A stretch of 64,000 nt of DNA, taken from NCBI GenBank assembly GCA_017562135.1, contig QEYB01001638.1, positions 1 through 64,000 on the forward strand. The letters run 5' to 3'. This DNA is from Dipylidium caninum (Eukaryota; Platyhelminthes; Cestoda; Cyclophyllidea; Dipylidiidae). Both the position numbers and the translations under genes were made by a program. Shown in pieces: positions 1-12,540 of this stretch. The notes under the pieces were generated by a model. The model was given only the letters and a program-made list of their open reading frames with translations, made no database searches and was not told where the DNA came from. The first letter of the stretch is position 1. Each line of letters opens with the position of its first letter.

Positions 1-3000
1 AGAGATAGGTACGTCACCCTTTCCCACTGCATCTGAATCGGCTACAAGTCCTTGGGAGTATTTCGATAGCCAATGTACAACACAAACGTTCATAATTGTG
101 CCTGTTTTAAGATGGCGTCTAAGCGCCTAGCATTTGCGATAACTTGAAGCAGTGGAATTTTTTATAAGTTCAGGTGCAGTGGTGTCCCCTTGTGGTGCAA
201 TTCTTGCATCAAATTTAGGGTTCCGCGAAAATGTCTCAGCTATCATATCACATTTTGTCTTTTTTCGATTTGAAGATATTGTCTGTCTAAATGGATTGAT
301 GAATGAGGATTGTTGTTTTTTCTACTCGAGATTTTTATACACGAATGTTTAATCTCCTGCCTGCGAAAAGCGTTGAGTAGTTGACTCATACATGTTAATT
401 TCTATAAGAAATAACCATGTAGTCGCAGTCCCACAAGTATTTCTCTTTTAAAAGCCGACCAATTATAATAGCGGAATTTTTCCAAAAACCTCTACCCACT
501 GTTTATATTCTTGTTACTAGTGTATCACTGTCTTCATAATCGCCTTTTTCTCTAGCTTTAGAAATCAAACCAAATCAACTTCCCAAAAGATACTATGCAT
601 TCTACACTACTTCAGTAGAGTTCTCTCGAAGATCGCACGCACAGGGGTACTGTGACCTTTCACTCGCCGTTGTCTGAATAATCCGCCGCATTGCCTTCAA
701 AGCGACGTGTAAATTTAGTTCAATTCTTTTGGTGTGAGTTTCCATCTGCCTCATTGAAGTCATCACCCCAATGACCTATTAGGTATTTGGCCAACCGTTT
801 CCTCTTTATTATTCGCCTTTTTTTCTCTAACTGGATGGCTTTAAAACACGATTATTGGTTTTTTCAGGTAGTTTGGCGAATCGCTTCCTCGGTGGTGGAG
901 TGGCTTCGTTGTGGTGTGGTGTTCAGGAAGAGATTTGTGTGTATTTGTCCCGAAATTCTTGCCGGACTTTGTTCCGTTGAACGGCCCTCGAAAACCTACG
1001 AATCCCCCACATTGAAGGAGCCCGAACGCTTCTCGCGTTACACGGTATGGCAGACGATTCAAAATGGCTGGCGATTTTAAATGTAAAGCGATTTGACTGG
1101 CAAAGAATAAAAGGTAATCCATGGTTCTCTTGTGCCAGTGAAGTATTTACTGAATCGAATCATTGCGTTTTAATTTGGACTCAATCCAACCAAACGTTAA
1201 AAAGATTAAAGTAGAACCTTTTATTCTCAACCTCTTAAAGCCACCCACCTGTTTGTTGGTAAGATTGACTTCATTTTGTTTTTTTTGCATGACAGTATGT
1301 GCAAATATAGCTTTTTACAATGCATTGTTAGGGATGCAGACGGCGATGGAAAGGGGTTGTTGTTGCGATTGACGCAACTTATCTGCTCCAGGGGTGTTCC
1401 TCAATTCGAAGTTAGGTCGATTCATCAGCGGGAAGTGAACAAGGCGAGCAATGAGACTAAATTTTAAAGCGTATCATTTACTGCTGAACTTCCATGCCCT
1501 TTCAATCCGGTCTTTTGTGTCCGATTTGATATATTTTCTATAATGTCCCTCCCTGTTGTGGTGTGCGCACTTTATCGTGTTACAGTTAACCACATAGGGA
1601 ATATTCCTTTGATTCCTCTACTTTATTCTTTGTAAGTCTTTTGAGCGGGTCTTTTTTGCAATTATATGTATTTGTAACTCAACAAGACGGGCTTTTCCCA
1701 CAAGTCTTCCTGGGTATAATCGTGTTTTCTCTCTTCTTCTATAGGCCTTTGCGGTTTTCAACGACCTCCTGATCCCTCACCGAAATCTCCTAACGTGGTT
1801 GTTAGCGGCCACTGGGAATGCGTTGCTTCGAAAAAGTTGGCGACAAGGAACTTTAAATGTCCGCTCCAGATTATTCCCTTCCTTAATTCATTTCTTGTGC
1901 GAAATTTGGGACTTGATATTGTATAGAACACGGAGTGTTTATTTCGCACGGGGATTTTTTTTATATGAAAGCATTCATTAATGGTTGCCTCTTAGGTCTT
2001 CACGCGTCGGGTCGACCGTTTTTAAAAAAGTTTCTTTGACCGTGACAAATGCTATCATATTTGAACTTGTAATCATTTTGCCATAGTGTATACGTAATTC
2101 GAACTTAAGCCTTTGTCATTAAATATAGAGTGAATATAATTTCGTCGAAAAAGATGATAATTACATGGATGCAATAGGCCCTGCTTGATTCGTTTTTGAC
2201 TGCTTAATTTTTGCTGTGCTGCCTGTAACTATTAGAAATTGCTGCTCAGGCTTGATCCAGATGATGGCTGTTGCACAGGCGGGAAAAAGTCGCTTGCCTA
2301 TTGTTCATTTTTGGACGAGGACTTTTGCCGAGAAAGAGCTCTTTCAAGTCTTCCAGATCCTCTGTTCTAACTCTTGTACGGTTGGTAGTCACACTCTGGA
2401 TAGTGTGCTTACTCAAAATGTTTAAAGTTGTCGTTACTCGAATTTAACGTTGTTTTTGTTTCGTAAAATGTTTTTTTTTTTGTTATCAAGACACTGAGTA
2501 TTTGAGTGTCGTATTGTCTCTGCAAAAGCATTGAGTTGTTGTAAGTGTTTTTTTGTAAAAGTGATCGTGGTTCCGGACTGCGACTAAGGCAAATTTGCAA
2601 TTCAGCGCAGTTATGGAAAATAAATAACTTCCATCAACCATAAGGGCCATACAACTCCGGTAAACAAAGTGTCTTCAGAATTGTACATGAACAAGTCCTT
2701 CAATTGAAACCCCCGTTGTAATCACTTTTTGGATATTAACTCGATTTATATTAATTTATTCTTGCAGAATGACATTTAGCCTTACAAATTAATTGAAATG
2801 TCTTCACTTTTTGGAGGGTCTATAGAAGCCTCTATCTTCCTCTCTCGAGTTAAGTGTTGTTCGAAAAAGGCGTTTGCGAATTCAAACTTGAAAGTGATGT
2901 CAACGGCGGTGTAGGATGATTTTCCGCCTTGTCTGTCCACTCGTGAGTTTCGGTTTCGATTTCGCTCAGACTTGTGGTTCGCTGGCCTCTGTATGGTTCC

Positions 3001-4769
3001 TCGATGGGTGGAATACATTGTGGTCAATGACTCACGTATTTTTCACTTTGTCCTAAACCTTGACCGAATGTTATTTGGACCAGCCGCGAGGGTTTATCCG
3101 TTTCTGTTCCTAGGCTGTCGAAAAAATTCGACTTTAGTACCCCTTGGATGTCAGAGACACACTGATTTCACTTAACAGCAATTGTTTGGGTAATTATTGA
3201 ACACCCGGGGTCTGCTTTTTCCCAGACCGTTATTGTTTGGTAATGCAACGCACTTTCCCCTCGACCAATTTCAAGACAGTTGCTTAGTATTGGGAGAGAT
3301 TATGGTTTTAACGTTTGTCTTTGGTTTTACGTATATAACATTTGGTGTCACGAAATAAGTCGTCCATTATTTCCTCGGTGTGTCTTCATGTAATTAGTTA
3401 TTGGTTTACAGAAGAGAAACTCAGAATGTTTACTTGTTCGCATCACTTAATGAATATGAACAGAAACCAACGAAAATCCCATGTTCCTTCTGATTTTATC
3501 CTATGTGCATGCAAATACACATCCACCGTTGTTAATCGGCGTTTCACGCAGAAAATCGTAATTTTCAGCTAACGGTATTGACGCCTGTTAGTGCAAGTGG
3601 CACTAAACAAGGGTTCTGACTCTTGACAACTTTCCGTAATTAAGCTGTAATAGGCCCTCGCGGCCAACAGTAGCCCATGTGACGGATTACAATAGGCGAT
3701 CTGCACTCACTCACAGAGACGCAGTGTCGTACTCTGATTTTCCCGAAAACGGTCACTGAGATGAACGCATCGAAATAATTTTATTCGGTGGGTCTGCTAT
3801 AGCGATTACAACCAATGTAGAAAGCTCTTTCCGGTGACAATTCCTTTCTAAAAGTGGCACCTGAAGAGGTGTCTTAGAAAATGATTCAAAACAGAGTTAT
3901 GGCTTGCCGAAACCGAACACGGACTAGACATTTGGTCTGTTGAACTTCACGTGCTGTCCGTCCGTAAAAACCGCTATCAAACAGAGATGTAATGCATAAA
4001 TTGCTCTACTGCAGTTGTCTGTTCTTCCAAAAACAATTCCATTTCTTGTGATGTGTGGCTGCGTCACTGGGATACGGATCTTACATACAATGCATCGGAA
4101 CTGCTGAGTTTCCTTTCCTCCTCTTGCTCTAGTGACAGCGCTGTTTTATGCAGTATTAGTGGCTGTCCGTTGGGGGTTTTCAAGAGATATTCTGCTTTCG
4201 CATCTGTATAACAACCTTCACCGTTCCCTATGTCAGCGCCTGTAAGTGTCAAATCATTATATTGTGGAAGGTATAGAAGTAAGTTTTTAAAGCCAATTCG
4301 GGCAATAACAATTCTAATTTGTAACTTAATAGCTGCGTCGTTCAGTTGAATCGTTATATGAACTAAGGTGTAGCATTGCACAAAATATTGCGTGCTTGGT
4401 CAAATATCATGTTAAATTTATTAATGTTTTGCATCCACAGGCTAGTACGAAACGCAAAGCACTGTGTGCAAAGACTGCTGCAGGACTTCCAGTCTTAGCC
4501 TGCGCCTCTTAACCCACCTGGCACTCCTTTATTTTATAACCGGTTTCGGAGGTGGTTTGTTGTTACTGAGCTTTGACTCTGCTAAGGCTTAGCATTTGAA
4601 CTATATCTTATAAAACTCAGGTTTACTTTTCTGTACTCATGCACGGGTTGTATCGGCACTTTGGTCTTTAACAGCAGGTCCTTTGGTGTTAATGACGCTG
4701 CCGCGTTTTCCTCTTCACACATTTAATTCAATATGCGCTTGATTCTCGAATAATTTATTTTGCAGATAA
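1..4769. other. AT-rich intergenic sequence with no recognised gene
   Basis: No conserved exon was found on either strand across this stretch. Two weak hints are described elsewhere: an EF-hand-like segment near 1315-1420 on the + strand, and an open frame ending at 4064 on the - strand that follows an acceptor-like sequence. The remaining open frames are short and look random. The last part contains the promoter region and possible trans-splice acceptor of the MRPL49 gene that follows. Confidence 0.5.
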
Positions 4770-6208
4770 ATGGGGTGCCTGGTGAGGTCCTCGTCGTCGT
4801 ATTACAGATTAGCATTCTTTGCCTTACACCCTATTCGATGGATTTCCGTTAAGTCATGGCCCACACTAGACAATCCATGGCGAGAAAGGTTTAGCAATGG
4901 AAAACAGCCGTCCTACCCTCCCAACTACGTAGTTTCAAAGGAAGAATTCAAATATGTTGAAAAACTAAAACCTTGTGATACAATTCCCCCACCGCCTAAT
5001 AATACAGGCGTAACACCAAGTGTTGGGTCCCCCCCAGGCGTAAGTAATTCTCTTTTTTTATGATCCAATGACATATTTTAATTCTGTGCCATATACTACT
5101 CGGTCTAATGTCGCTCCAAAATTATCCCGTAGCCAACGTTTTGGTACATTTAGGCATTTAGAGAAACTTGTAGCATATTCTGAGAGTTAACTCAAAAGAT
5201 TTGGGCTATCAACAACTTTTGATTACCTTTGGGACTTTAGGATACATGCTATGTTTTTTATTGTCACTTTTTTGGTCCTATGTTTTTTACTCGTAAGAAA
5301 TTAGACTAAATAGCCCCCAATTGCTATTACCCATGGAAATGAGGCAGGGTGTGATTTCATTCTGAAAACCTAACCCTAACGTCTTAAGTCGTATACCGAT
5401 TTTTTTTACTTCGTTAATTTAGATTTTCTCAGTTTTCTTCTTTCGGTTGCCTTTTTTTAGCGGAACTCTCTTCGAAAAAGCCCTATACTGTCACACGTTT
5501 CGGAACCACATGCTCCCTCTTTACTTAAAGGTGAAAGAGAGAAAGAGACGGGAACAGACTCATGGAAAACGGATGCTCACTGTTATTACCAAAATTGGAG
5601 GCGACATATCGGTAGTTATTCTCTTCTTTGTACTTTGTTTGATACGCAGGCTTTTTTCAGTATGGAAATATTTTGCCGGACGTGTGACTATTAATTTCTT
5701 TTATTGTGACAAGAACAAAAACATTTGGCCATAAGCTTATCGAGAAATAAAGGTTTTTCTCCAGTGAGTTTTAATGCTAACGTAAAAAAGTAGTATGTTA
5801 TAGGCAACCGATGTGAACTACCAGGAATCGTAGTTTTCTTGTACATCCTTTCTGAGACTTATAATCTCTGTGGAATAAAATGCTTAGGTAAATTAACACA
5901 TCTTTTTGCACAACTACACGGCTAAATTGTCTTACAGTGATGCCATTTGTCCACCATGAATGCTTTTTGGTTATTTTATACTCGACCTACTCTCCTAACT
6001 GAAGTAGCATATTGTATTTCCGGAATCTATGAGGCAGTATTTTAATCTAATGCGGTAGGCTCTGGCAGCGGACTTGGAGGCCTGTTTGAAACCGAAATGC
6101 GAGGCAGGACGCTTTCTTTGTCAAGTAGACGAGACGACCCAAAAGATCACAATTGACGGAATATTTCTGGAAGAAGTTGCAGACTTTCTTATTAAAAATG
6201 GATTTTGA
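4770..6208 (+). CDS. MRPL49: Mitochondrial large ribosomal subunit protein mL49 (MRPL49)
   Basis: Structural protein of the mitochondrial 39S ribosomal subunit. It resembles human MRPL49 along its length: the YPPNYVVSKEEFKYVEKLKP block, a TIPPPP stretch, then in exon 2 a THGKRMLTVITKIGGDI block, and the C-terminus ADFLIKNGF matching AWLLEKGF. Coding exons are 4770-5039, about 5423-5611 and 6059-6208 (TGA 6206-6208). The N-terminus is basic and hydrophobic, as expected for a mitochondrial import signal. The exon 2 start is uncertain: an acceptor at 5422 keeps the frame open, while 5432 and 5460 are also possible. The family's GWxPP motif after TPS appears only in the +1 frame at about 5020-5036, so one nucleotide may be missing near 5019-5024. 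A TTTTGCAG acceptor lies 4 nt before the start codon, suggesting a 5' UTR intron or a trans-splice site. Identity is well supported; the exon 1-2 junction is inferred. Confidence 0.88.
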
Positions 6209-8189
6209 TTGAATCTTTTAAAAACGAATGTACATAATTCTCCCATGGTGCTAATTTTTTTGTACAACTGATATTTTATAGTATCTGCTTGCCTTGCAGG
6301 TACTTCGTACCGAACCTGTTGTATTGCCGATTGCTCTGGGATGACGCCAACTTAAGAGAAAAGTTTGTAAACACTATTTATGGCAGCCTGTGTACCAGGC
6401 AATAGTTTATATTCAATCGCAAGGAATTGTTTGTGTCATTGGTATTGTTTGCCAATGTGTTCTAGAACTACTTCCTGTACTTGTCCACCATTATAGTAGC
6501 ATGAAAACTTCAAACGCGTGGTTAGAATGAGGACTAGTCGTCATGCATGTCTACAACGACTCCTTGAGTACTGTGAACTCGCGAACTGTATATAGTAGGC
6601 TCTGCGTTTACCATTTGGAATGGGTTTACGACTCTGAATTTCTCAAACATGGTTGCTCCAAATATCGATTTATTTTATATTCAGGTTGATAAAGGCATAT
6701 CTCGACAAACAACATACACGGACAACCGTCGATCATGGAATTATCGCACTGCCAGTGGTGGAGCACTTTAGCAGATGGAAAATCAACTCGAGAAGTTTGC
6801 GGATAGGTTATTGTCGGGAGGTCGTTTTAAAGTTATTCCGAAAGGGGGAGCACGTAGTGGGCAGGATTCTCTTGAACCGTTGTTCTGCGGAATCACTGGC
6901 CATATGCCATATACACACATTGAAGCGGATCGCACTCGCATACCACAGACGAGCGGTCACGGATCCGACTTGGCACACTTGCTACGTGCTTTTGGTGCGT
7001 TGCCGTGGCGATAACATCACATGCGCGTCTTCATACGCTCTGTTACACACAAGCGGGTCTAACTTAAGGTTATCGTGAAACAGAAAGAAGTATGTGGTAA
7101 GTACGAGCTTCTTCAGTCTTTAGACAGCCTAAGAAGTGCATTTGATATGAACTTTGACCAACCGGGGGTGAAGTGTCTGCTGCTGTAATTGAACCAGATC
7201 ACTAGGCTTCTACATTCCTGTTTTCCCATTCAACTTGTTTTATCACCCATAGCGGAGGAAGCAATGACGTAACCCTCAGCAGATGACTTGGTCAACAGAG
7301 AAATCTTGAGAACCGGGATAAGGATCCAGAAAATTCTGCATTTACATATGATGATGCAATCTCACATTTCGTGCTGGTATTGTGCGCGATTGGGCTAAGC
7401 TCTCTAACTTGCGAAAGTTGGTGGAGAACTATAAATCTGATAGGTATTTCGGAGAACAAAGGTACTCTCCTTCGTACCATCTTCAACTACTTGACGCAAA
7501 ATGCACCGATGGGAAATCATCGGTTTTCAGTGCAATTAAATCCCATTTTCATCAAGACATTCATGCGCTCAGGAGACGCTCGGATAACTTTGGGGAGAAG
7601 GTGTTACGCGAAGACAGAGCAAGTTCGAGCTAGGAATAGTTGTGACTTCAAGTTGATAAGCTTGCTGCTGAATAATTCAGAGCTGTTTATACTCTAGTCA
7701 AAAGAATCCTCTCCAAAGGGGCATTTTACTCTTACATACAACGTGGACGGAATTTTAAGTCGACCTAAATTGTTATACACAGGCCAGTTCTGAGAAAAAT
7801 CTTCTTTTATTTCGTAAACGCTTCATTTTAAATTTAGTTTTGCAGTGAACAGTGAAGCGACCGTTACACTGAGATGGAGCAATTCGACAGGGCGTTCGGC
7901 GTTGTTGATTATATAAGGCTCTTTGGATGTAATGAAGGCGCTTCTCTGAATATGCAAAAACCGAGTTAAATGTCCATCTTTGTTTGGGCAGAAACTGGCC
8001 GCTCAGAATCAGGACACACTTGGGTCGAAATTCATTTCGCGGTGATGTGCTCCCAGCTGATTGGCGTTTGGGAAAACCAACAGCCTTCAAACACCGGCCA
8101 ATGCGCCGTTCGGGGGGAGAAATCGCCGGTGGATAGTTCATTTGTTGCATGGCACGCACGGAAGCACGGTGTAAACTCCATTCGACGAA
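6209..8189. other. Intergenic sequence between MRPL49 and the first EF-hand gene
   Basis: Several overlapping open frames of 80-140 codons lie between 6650 and 7700, but none shows a recognisable domain, codon pattern or consistent splice signals. I see no gene here that can be supported. Confidence 0.45.
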
Positions 8190-9763
8190 ATGGGCGAGTA
8201 CCGAGAACGCTTTTTGAGGAAATTTAGGGAAATGGATACTGATAACAGCGGAGTTCTTTCCAAGTTTGAAGTAAAACAATGTCTTAGTGAGGCTGGATTT
8301 GATAAGAAATTCATCAAGGTGAGAGAATTATCTATGTTGAAAGGGTTATTTGTCCATAAATTTGTTGACCGTGATTCTATGGGTATAAGCACTCGAAGCC
8401 GCCGTGAGAGTTGGCAATATGCGTCTCGGATGGAATAGTCGCCACCCCTCTGAGGCGACCCCAGCTGCTCTACGGACAACTCCTCGTGCATGTCTATGCG
8501 CAAGTGGAGCCCTTTACTCGGGCCGGGCGGGAAGGCGGCCGAGAGGGCTTCGAGTAAAATATCCCTCGTCGTAATTTTGGTTCCTTGACAATTGCTTGTC
8601 ACAATGCTATGAGGTATTTCAATAAAAAGCAGACAGCCTAATAACGGAGGTAGAGTCCGCGCAGGACTAAATTCAGCCGCCAAGGCTGATTAATTGGCGG
8701 CAGAGGCATAATATTATGGAGGGGATCGGTACATTCTTTTGAGTAAATCGGCGCCCCACATGTCAAAATGGCAACAATCCAACTACGTTGAACTCCCACG
8801 AGACCGAGGAGGAAGTTCTGCGGAGGTCATCAAGTCGAGAATAAATCTTGGCCGAAAACAGTAGCTCGCCAATTCTTACAACTTACATCCAACAAATGAA
8901 ACAATCGGACGTCGTGTCAAAACATATTCTTAATATACATTCTCAGTAATTCGATTTCTTGGGTTGGAAAATTGGGATTGAAAATTGATTAGGCGCTAGG
9001 TAAGGGGATCGTTTGAATCTCCACTGCTTCAACAAGCCGGTTCGGTGACAATAATGTAGCTCGTAACTGCCGACTTTGACAAAGAAATAGAAAAAAAGGA
9101 GGGAGTGTTTCTCCATTGAAGTTGTAAAACCAACTTGTAATAAATTTGGTGAGCGCCATTCCTAATTTGCGCCTTTAATGTGCTCAGACTGGTTTTCCTG
9201 TTTTTTTTTTATTACACTTAATTCGCCTGCGAGTGTGGAACTGTGTGCTTTCAGGAATTTATCAAAAAATTTGACGCGGACGGTGACGGAAACATTACTG
9301 AGGACGAGTATCTTCGTGTCGTCTGTGGCTTGCCGGATGAGAAATTCAAGTAGGTTGCAAATCATTTACCTTAAATCGCCTTGCTAATGGCCAAGCAGTT
9401 AATCTAACGCCTCACACACGACTTCTCCCTCCCGAGCGAGAGTTGGTCCACGGAGCCGAACTCGCTCAAGCGATAAAAATTCGTGCCGAGCAGACGGAGG
9501 AAATGTCCCTGGCCACGGGCGTCCTAATCCTGTTGTTCTTTCACTTTAGGATAGCCTTTTGGCGAAGAGTTTTTGACGATGTGGACAAAGACAAGTCTGG
9601 GAGAATTTCTTGTGTGGAGTTACACACAGCCTCTTGAAGGAAATGGGGTTCCCAGTTAAGGTGGCTGAAACTTCACGATTGGATTCGGACCCACGATAAA
9701 AATAAGGATGGAGAAATGGACTTCCACGAGTTCGTTTCTTTCATGTCTGATACACCGCGTTGA
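8190..9763 (+). CDS. Small four-EF-hand calcium-binding protein, paralogue A (frame-disrupted)
   Basis: Calmodulin/troponin C-like Ca2+ sensor or buffer; the exact role is unknown. Three coding exons: 8190-8318, 9255-9349 and 9550-9763. Each loop has calcium-ligand spacing: DTDNSGVLSKFE, DADGDGNITEDE, DKDKSGRISCVE and DKNKDGEMDFHE. Intron phases (0, then 2) and the 95-nt second exon are identical to paralogues B, C and D in this window. Exon 3 is broken: an extra AC in the (AC)3 run at 9622-9627 and one extra base near 9667-9670 shift the frame and create a TGA at about 9634. The two changes together restore the frame for EF4 and the final TGA. It is either a recent pseudogene or a sequencing artefact; the preserved loops favour a gene that is or was recently functional. 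A possible ATTAAA poly(A) signal lies at 9865-9870. Confidence 0.82.
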
Positions 9764-9864
9764 GCGATAATGCGCATCCTCCTCTCGCAAATCTGCATCT
9801 TGTCCCTGTACATACTAACCTTCGCTAAGTTTTGCCCTTCTTTCTAGGTATTGCCTAAAGAATA

Positions 9865-9870
9865 ATTAAA
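9865..9870 (+). other. Candidate poly(A) signal (ATTAAA) for EF-hand gene A
   Basis: ATTAAA lies about 100 nt downstream of the TGA of EF-hand gene A. Position and strand fit a 3' end; no transcript evidence. Confidence 0.35.
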
Positions 9871-12351
9871 GTTCTTGACCTCCTCCAAGATCGGCGTAGG
9901 AAATTGTGAGTGGTAGCTGTAAGAACGCCACATAGTCGTTCTACTCGGATTTACTAATTGAATGAGTTTCGAAAGGAGGGAAATCGGAGAATTTTTGGAT
10001 GTAATGGATAATCCAATCTACTTGGCGGTTCGTCTTGTACTTATGGTTTTGTCCAGAGGTCACCATCGTGGTTTATATGATGTGGTTGAAGAAATTATCC
10101 AGGTTTTACTCTATCCGCAGCTTAATATCGTCTTGACAAATGCGGAAATCAGGTGTTGAAGGTTGTTGTTGGATTTTTGAAACCGGTTTACTGAGGATGG
10201 TAGCACGAACAGGAATTACCGGTGATAAAGTGTAAGAAAAGTTAGAACAAACTTTCCACCACGTAGAGATGGAGAAAAGTTCCATATGGCAAAAGCAGTA
10301 GTTCGTCTTCTTCGGGTTTAGCCAGATCAAGAGGCGATGTTTGTCCTATAACATGCTGAAATGATAAAGAAGAGTTTTGTGGATTAATTTTACTCAAAAC
10401 ACTATCCCTAGTAGGATCTTATGGAGGCGATGAATGGGATGCGAATATACGCCTTTCCTGAGCGCCTCAATAGGGATTTCTACTGGCTGAGATGGGCAAA
10501 TAATGTGGAAGGTGGGGACTTGACGATCGGCGCTCACGAAGTTACCAGCGGCAGGTTCGACGGGTTCAGAGGAAGGCGGCTCCTTCAACTACGATGCCGA
10601 GTCAGGGCGGAACGGTCGGCGTGACCTGTGGTGGCAGGGAGGCGTTAGACCTTGCAGTGTCCAGTGCTCCGCTGTCTGCTTTTCCTACCGGGGGGCAGTT
10701 TGGAAGTACCACCGGTTCACGCCGGCCCGTAAAGTCGGCAATTGTGACACACTACGCTTGAAGAATCAACTAAGTGTATGCTATTGATTCAGAAGCTTGA
10801 AAATCATTCAGGCAATAATAAAATTAAAATGATGTTGTCAAGTGAACAAGAATAAGGCAGCATAATTAGGCGTCCAATGATGGCGTCGTAGTTTACCCTT
10901 TATGGGGCTCGTGCTCACAAGGTTGCCCTTTTGGCATGAACTAAGCGAGCAAAGGTGAGCGTCTCAGAAGTCCGCGGGCTGTGCAACCACAACACCACGG
11001 CTACCTTCGAAATGCTAAATGGGTTTGCGCAATGACACCACGGTGCCCAGGACGGCCTATCTGGACACTTTCCTCGGCAACCGCCCACTTGGAATCCACA
11101 GCCATTGATCTACCTCAGCATGAATTCCACGTGACATTGCGTCCAAGCAACAACCGATTGGGCGGTACAATGTCCTCACGGGAGGGAGACAAAGTCAGGG
11201 AACCGGCAGAGGTCGGTGGTGCCTCCACTCCCTGCCTCACTGGTCAAACGTTAGTGGTAAATGCTGACTCGCAACGCCAATTGTCCTCCTGCGACGTTGA
11301 TGCGGTGAAACAACCGGTGCACCGTGCTAACCAAACAGAACTTGCGGATACGGAGAGCGCTTCTCAGTGCTCGTCGTGCCAGGAGTTCTCCACTTTGTTC
11401 CCCTTCAGCTACAACATACTTGTTCCCGCAACTGACTCCAACGTCCACCAGTTCATCAAATCCAGACACAAATTAACTACAACCTACCTACGTTGCCGCC
11501 TGCGCATGGGGATAAACACCTTCGACAGTGGCTGTCTATACGGCAGAGAAAGACTGCTTCGTGTTGAATCACAGAGTGAAGAAGAGCTCATTCAAGCCAT
11601 TGACAAGTTAGACGAGATCTTTCCTAAGTGGAAAGTTTGGCAACGTGGTAAAGTCGACTCCCAGCTCATTCGGTAGAGCGTGGTACAGACCCTCGCTGGA
11701 TCGGCGGGTCTCCCGTTCTCAACCAGCGATTCCTTCCACCACATAAGGGAAACACGACCGCATTATACTATTTGGGAACAATTCCTTCTTCTTTTCTCTT
11801 TTACCAGGGACATATTGCCCTCTTTATTTGTGAGGTTTCTGCGCTATGTTGAAAATTCAACTCAATGCACAAAGTTGAAGGAGACGTTTGACATCTACTA
11901 CCGACATAAATCAGCGAGTGAGGGCGATGTAAACCATCCGCCAACTGAAACAGCCAAAAGGTGGGATTTGAGTTGCCAAGGTGAAAACCTTGTCAGACAA
12001 TTCGCATCAGCATCTGATGTTGTTATCACCTACCGTATGCAAGTGCTACGTGGGATAAAATGCACAGACTGGAAGTGGATCAGTCGCTCAAGACTGGGGC
12101 CCCCCCAAAAGTGCATCTTCTCCGTCATTCTTGCGCCACTCCATGTGTCAGGAGCGTCGTCATTTCCCCATGGCGGGCGCGGAACGAAGGCACCCGCCAC
12201 TCCCACACTGCGCACGCATTTGGCGGTGAGGGAGCGGGCATTCCCACATGGAAGGGCACGCGGGCGGCAGCCCCTCTGCCCCCACTGCCCTCTCCGCTCA
12301 AGGGGATGCAAATGAGGGAGAGTAACTTCTTTCGGGTACAATCGAGGCTCA
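9871..12351. other. Intergenic sequence between convergent EF-hand genes A and B
   Basis: Convergent intergenic region. The only item worth noting is the long open frame at 11032-11676 listed separately. Large overlapping open frames around 11680-12570 occur on both strands in a GC-richer patch and show no recognisable domain. Confidence 0.4.
11032..11676 (+). CDS. Uncharacterised intronless open frame, possible degenerate KH-like fold
   Basis: I do not recognise this gene. A 214-codon frame runs from the ATG at 11032 to a TAG at 11674-11676 and is open a further 17 codons upstream. The C-terminal third has the pattern of a type I KH domain: ILVP at the first strand, then RLLRVESQSEEELIQAIDKL as a strand plus final helix. 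The GXXG loop expected after the first helix is missing, so the resemblance is weak. The N-terminal part is polar with no visible domain. An open frame of this length can arise by chance in this GC-richer tract, and others of similar size nearby look random. Treat it as a candidate only. Confidence 0.22.
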   Translation: MTPRCPGRPIWTLSSATAHLESTAIDLPQHEFHVTLRPSNNRLGGTMSSREGDKVREPAEVGGASTPCLTGQTLVVNADSQRQLSSCDVDAVKQPVHRANQTELADTESASQCSSCQEFSTLFPFSYNILVPATDSNVHQFIKSRHKLTTTYLRCRLRMGINTFDSGCLYGRERLLRVESQSEEELIQAIDKLDEIFPKWKVWQRGKVDSQLIR

Positions 12352-12357
12352 TTTATT
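12352..12357 (-). other. Poly(A) signal AATAAA for EF-hand gene B
   Basis: AATAAA on the minus strand, about 185 nt downstream of the TAA of EF-hand gene B. Canonical hexamer, expected orientation. Confidence 0.5.
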
Positions 12358-12540
12358 GCCACCGGACAGGGCCGAGGCGGCACCAACGGCCTACCCGACC
12401 GGGACCGAAAGTGAGAGCAACAGCGAGCCGAGTCCCCTGCCTCAGCGCATTGGTGCAACAAATAACAAAAATATATGCATGCATACTTCGAAGCCAGTGT
12501 ATTCAAGATCTCCGTGTGGTGCTGTCAACAGGGAAAGGCT

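Noticed and set aside
2782..3027. 81-codon minus-strand frame rich in Arg/Asn/Lys
   Set aside because: Charged ending looked protein-like, but no family, splice sites or partner exons could be supported.
4064..4381. 105-codon minus-strand frame following an acceptor-like TTACAG
   Set aside because: No recognisable domain, no partner exons upstream, and it directly abuts the divergent MRPL49 start region.
6653..7078. 141-codon + strand frame after MRPL49
   Set aside because: No domain, start codon not ATG, overlapping frame of similar quality; looks like chance.
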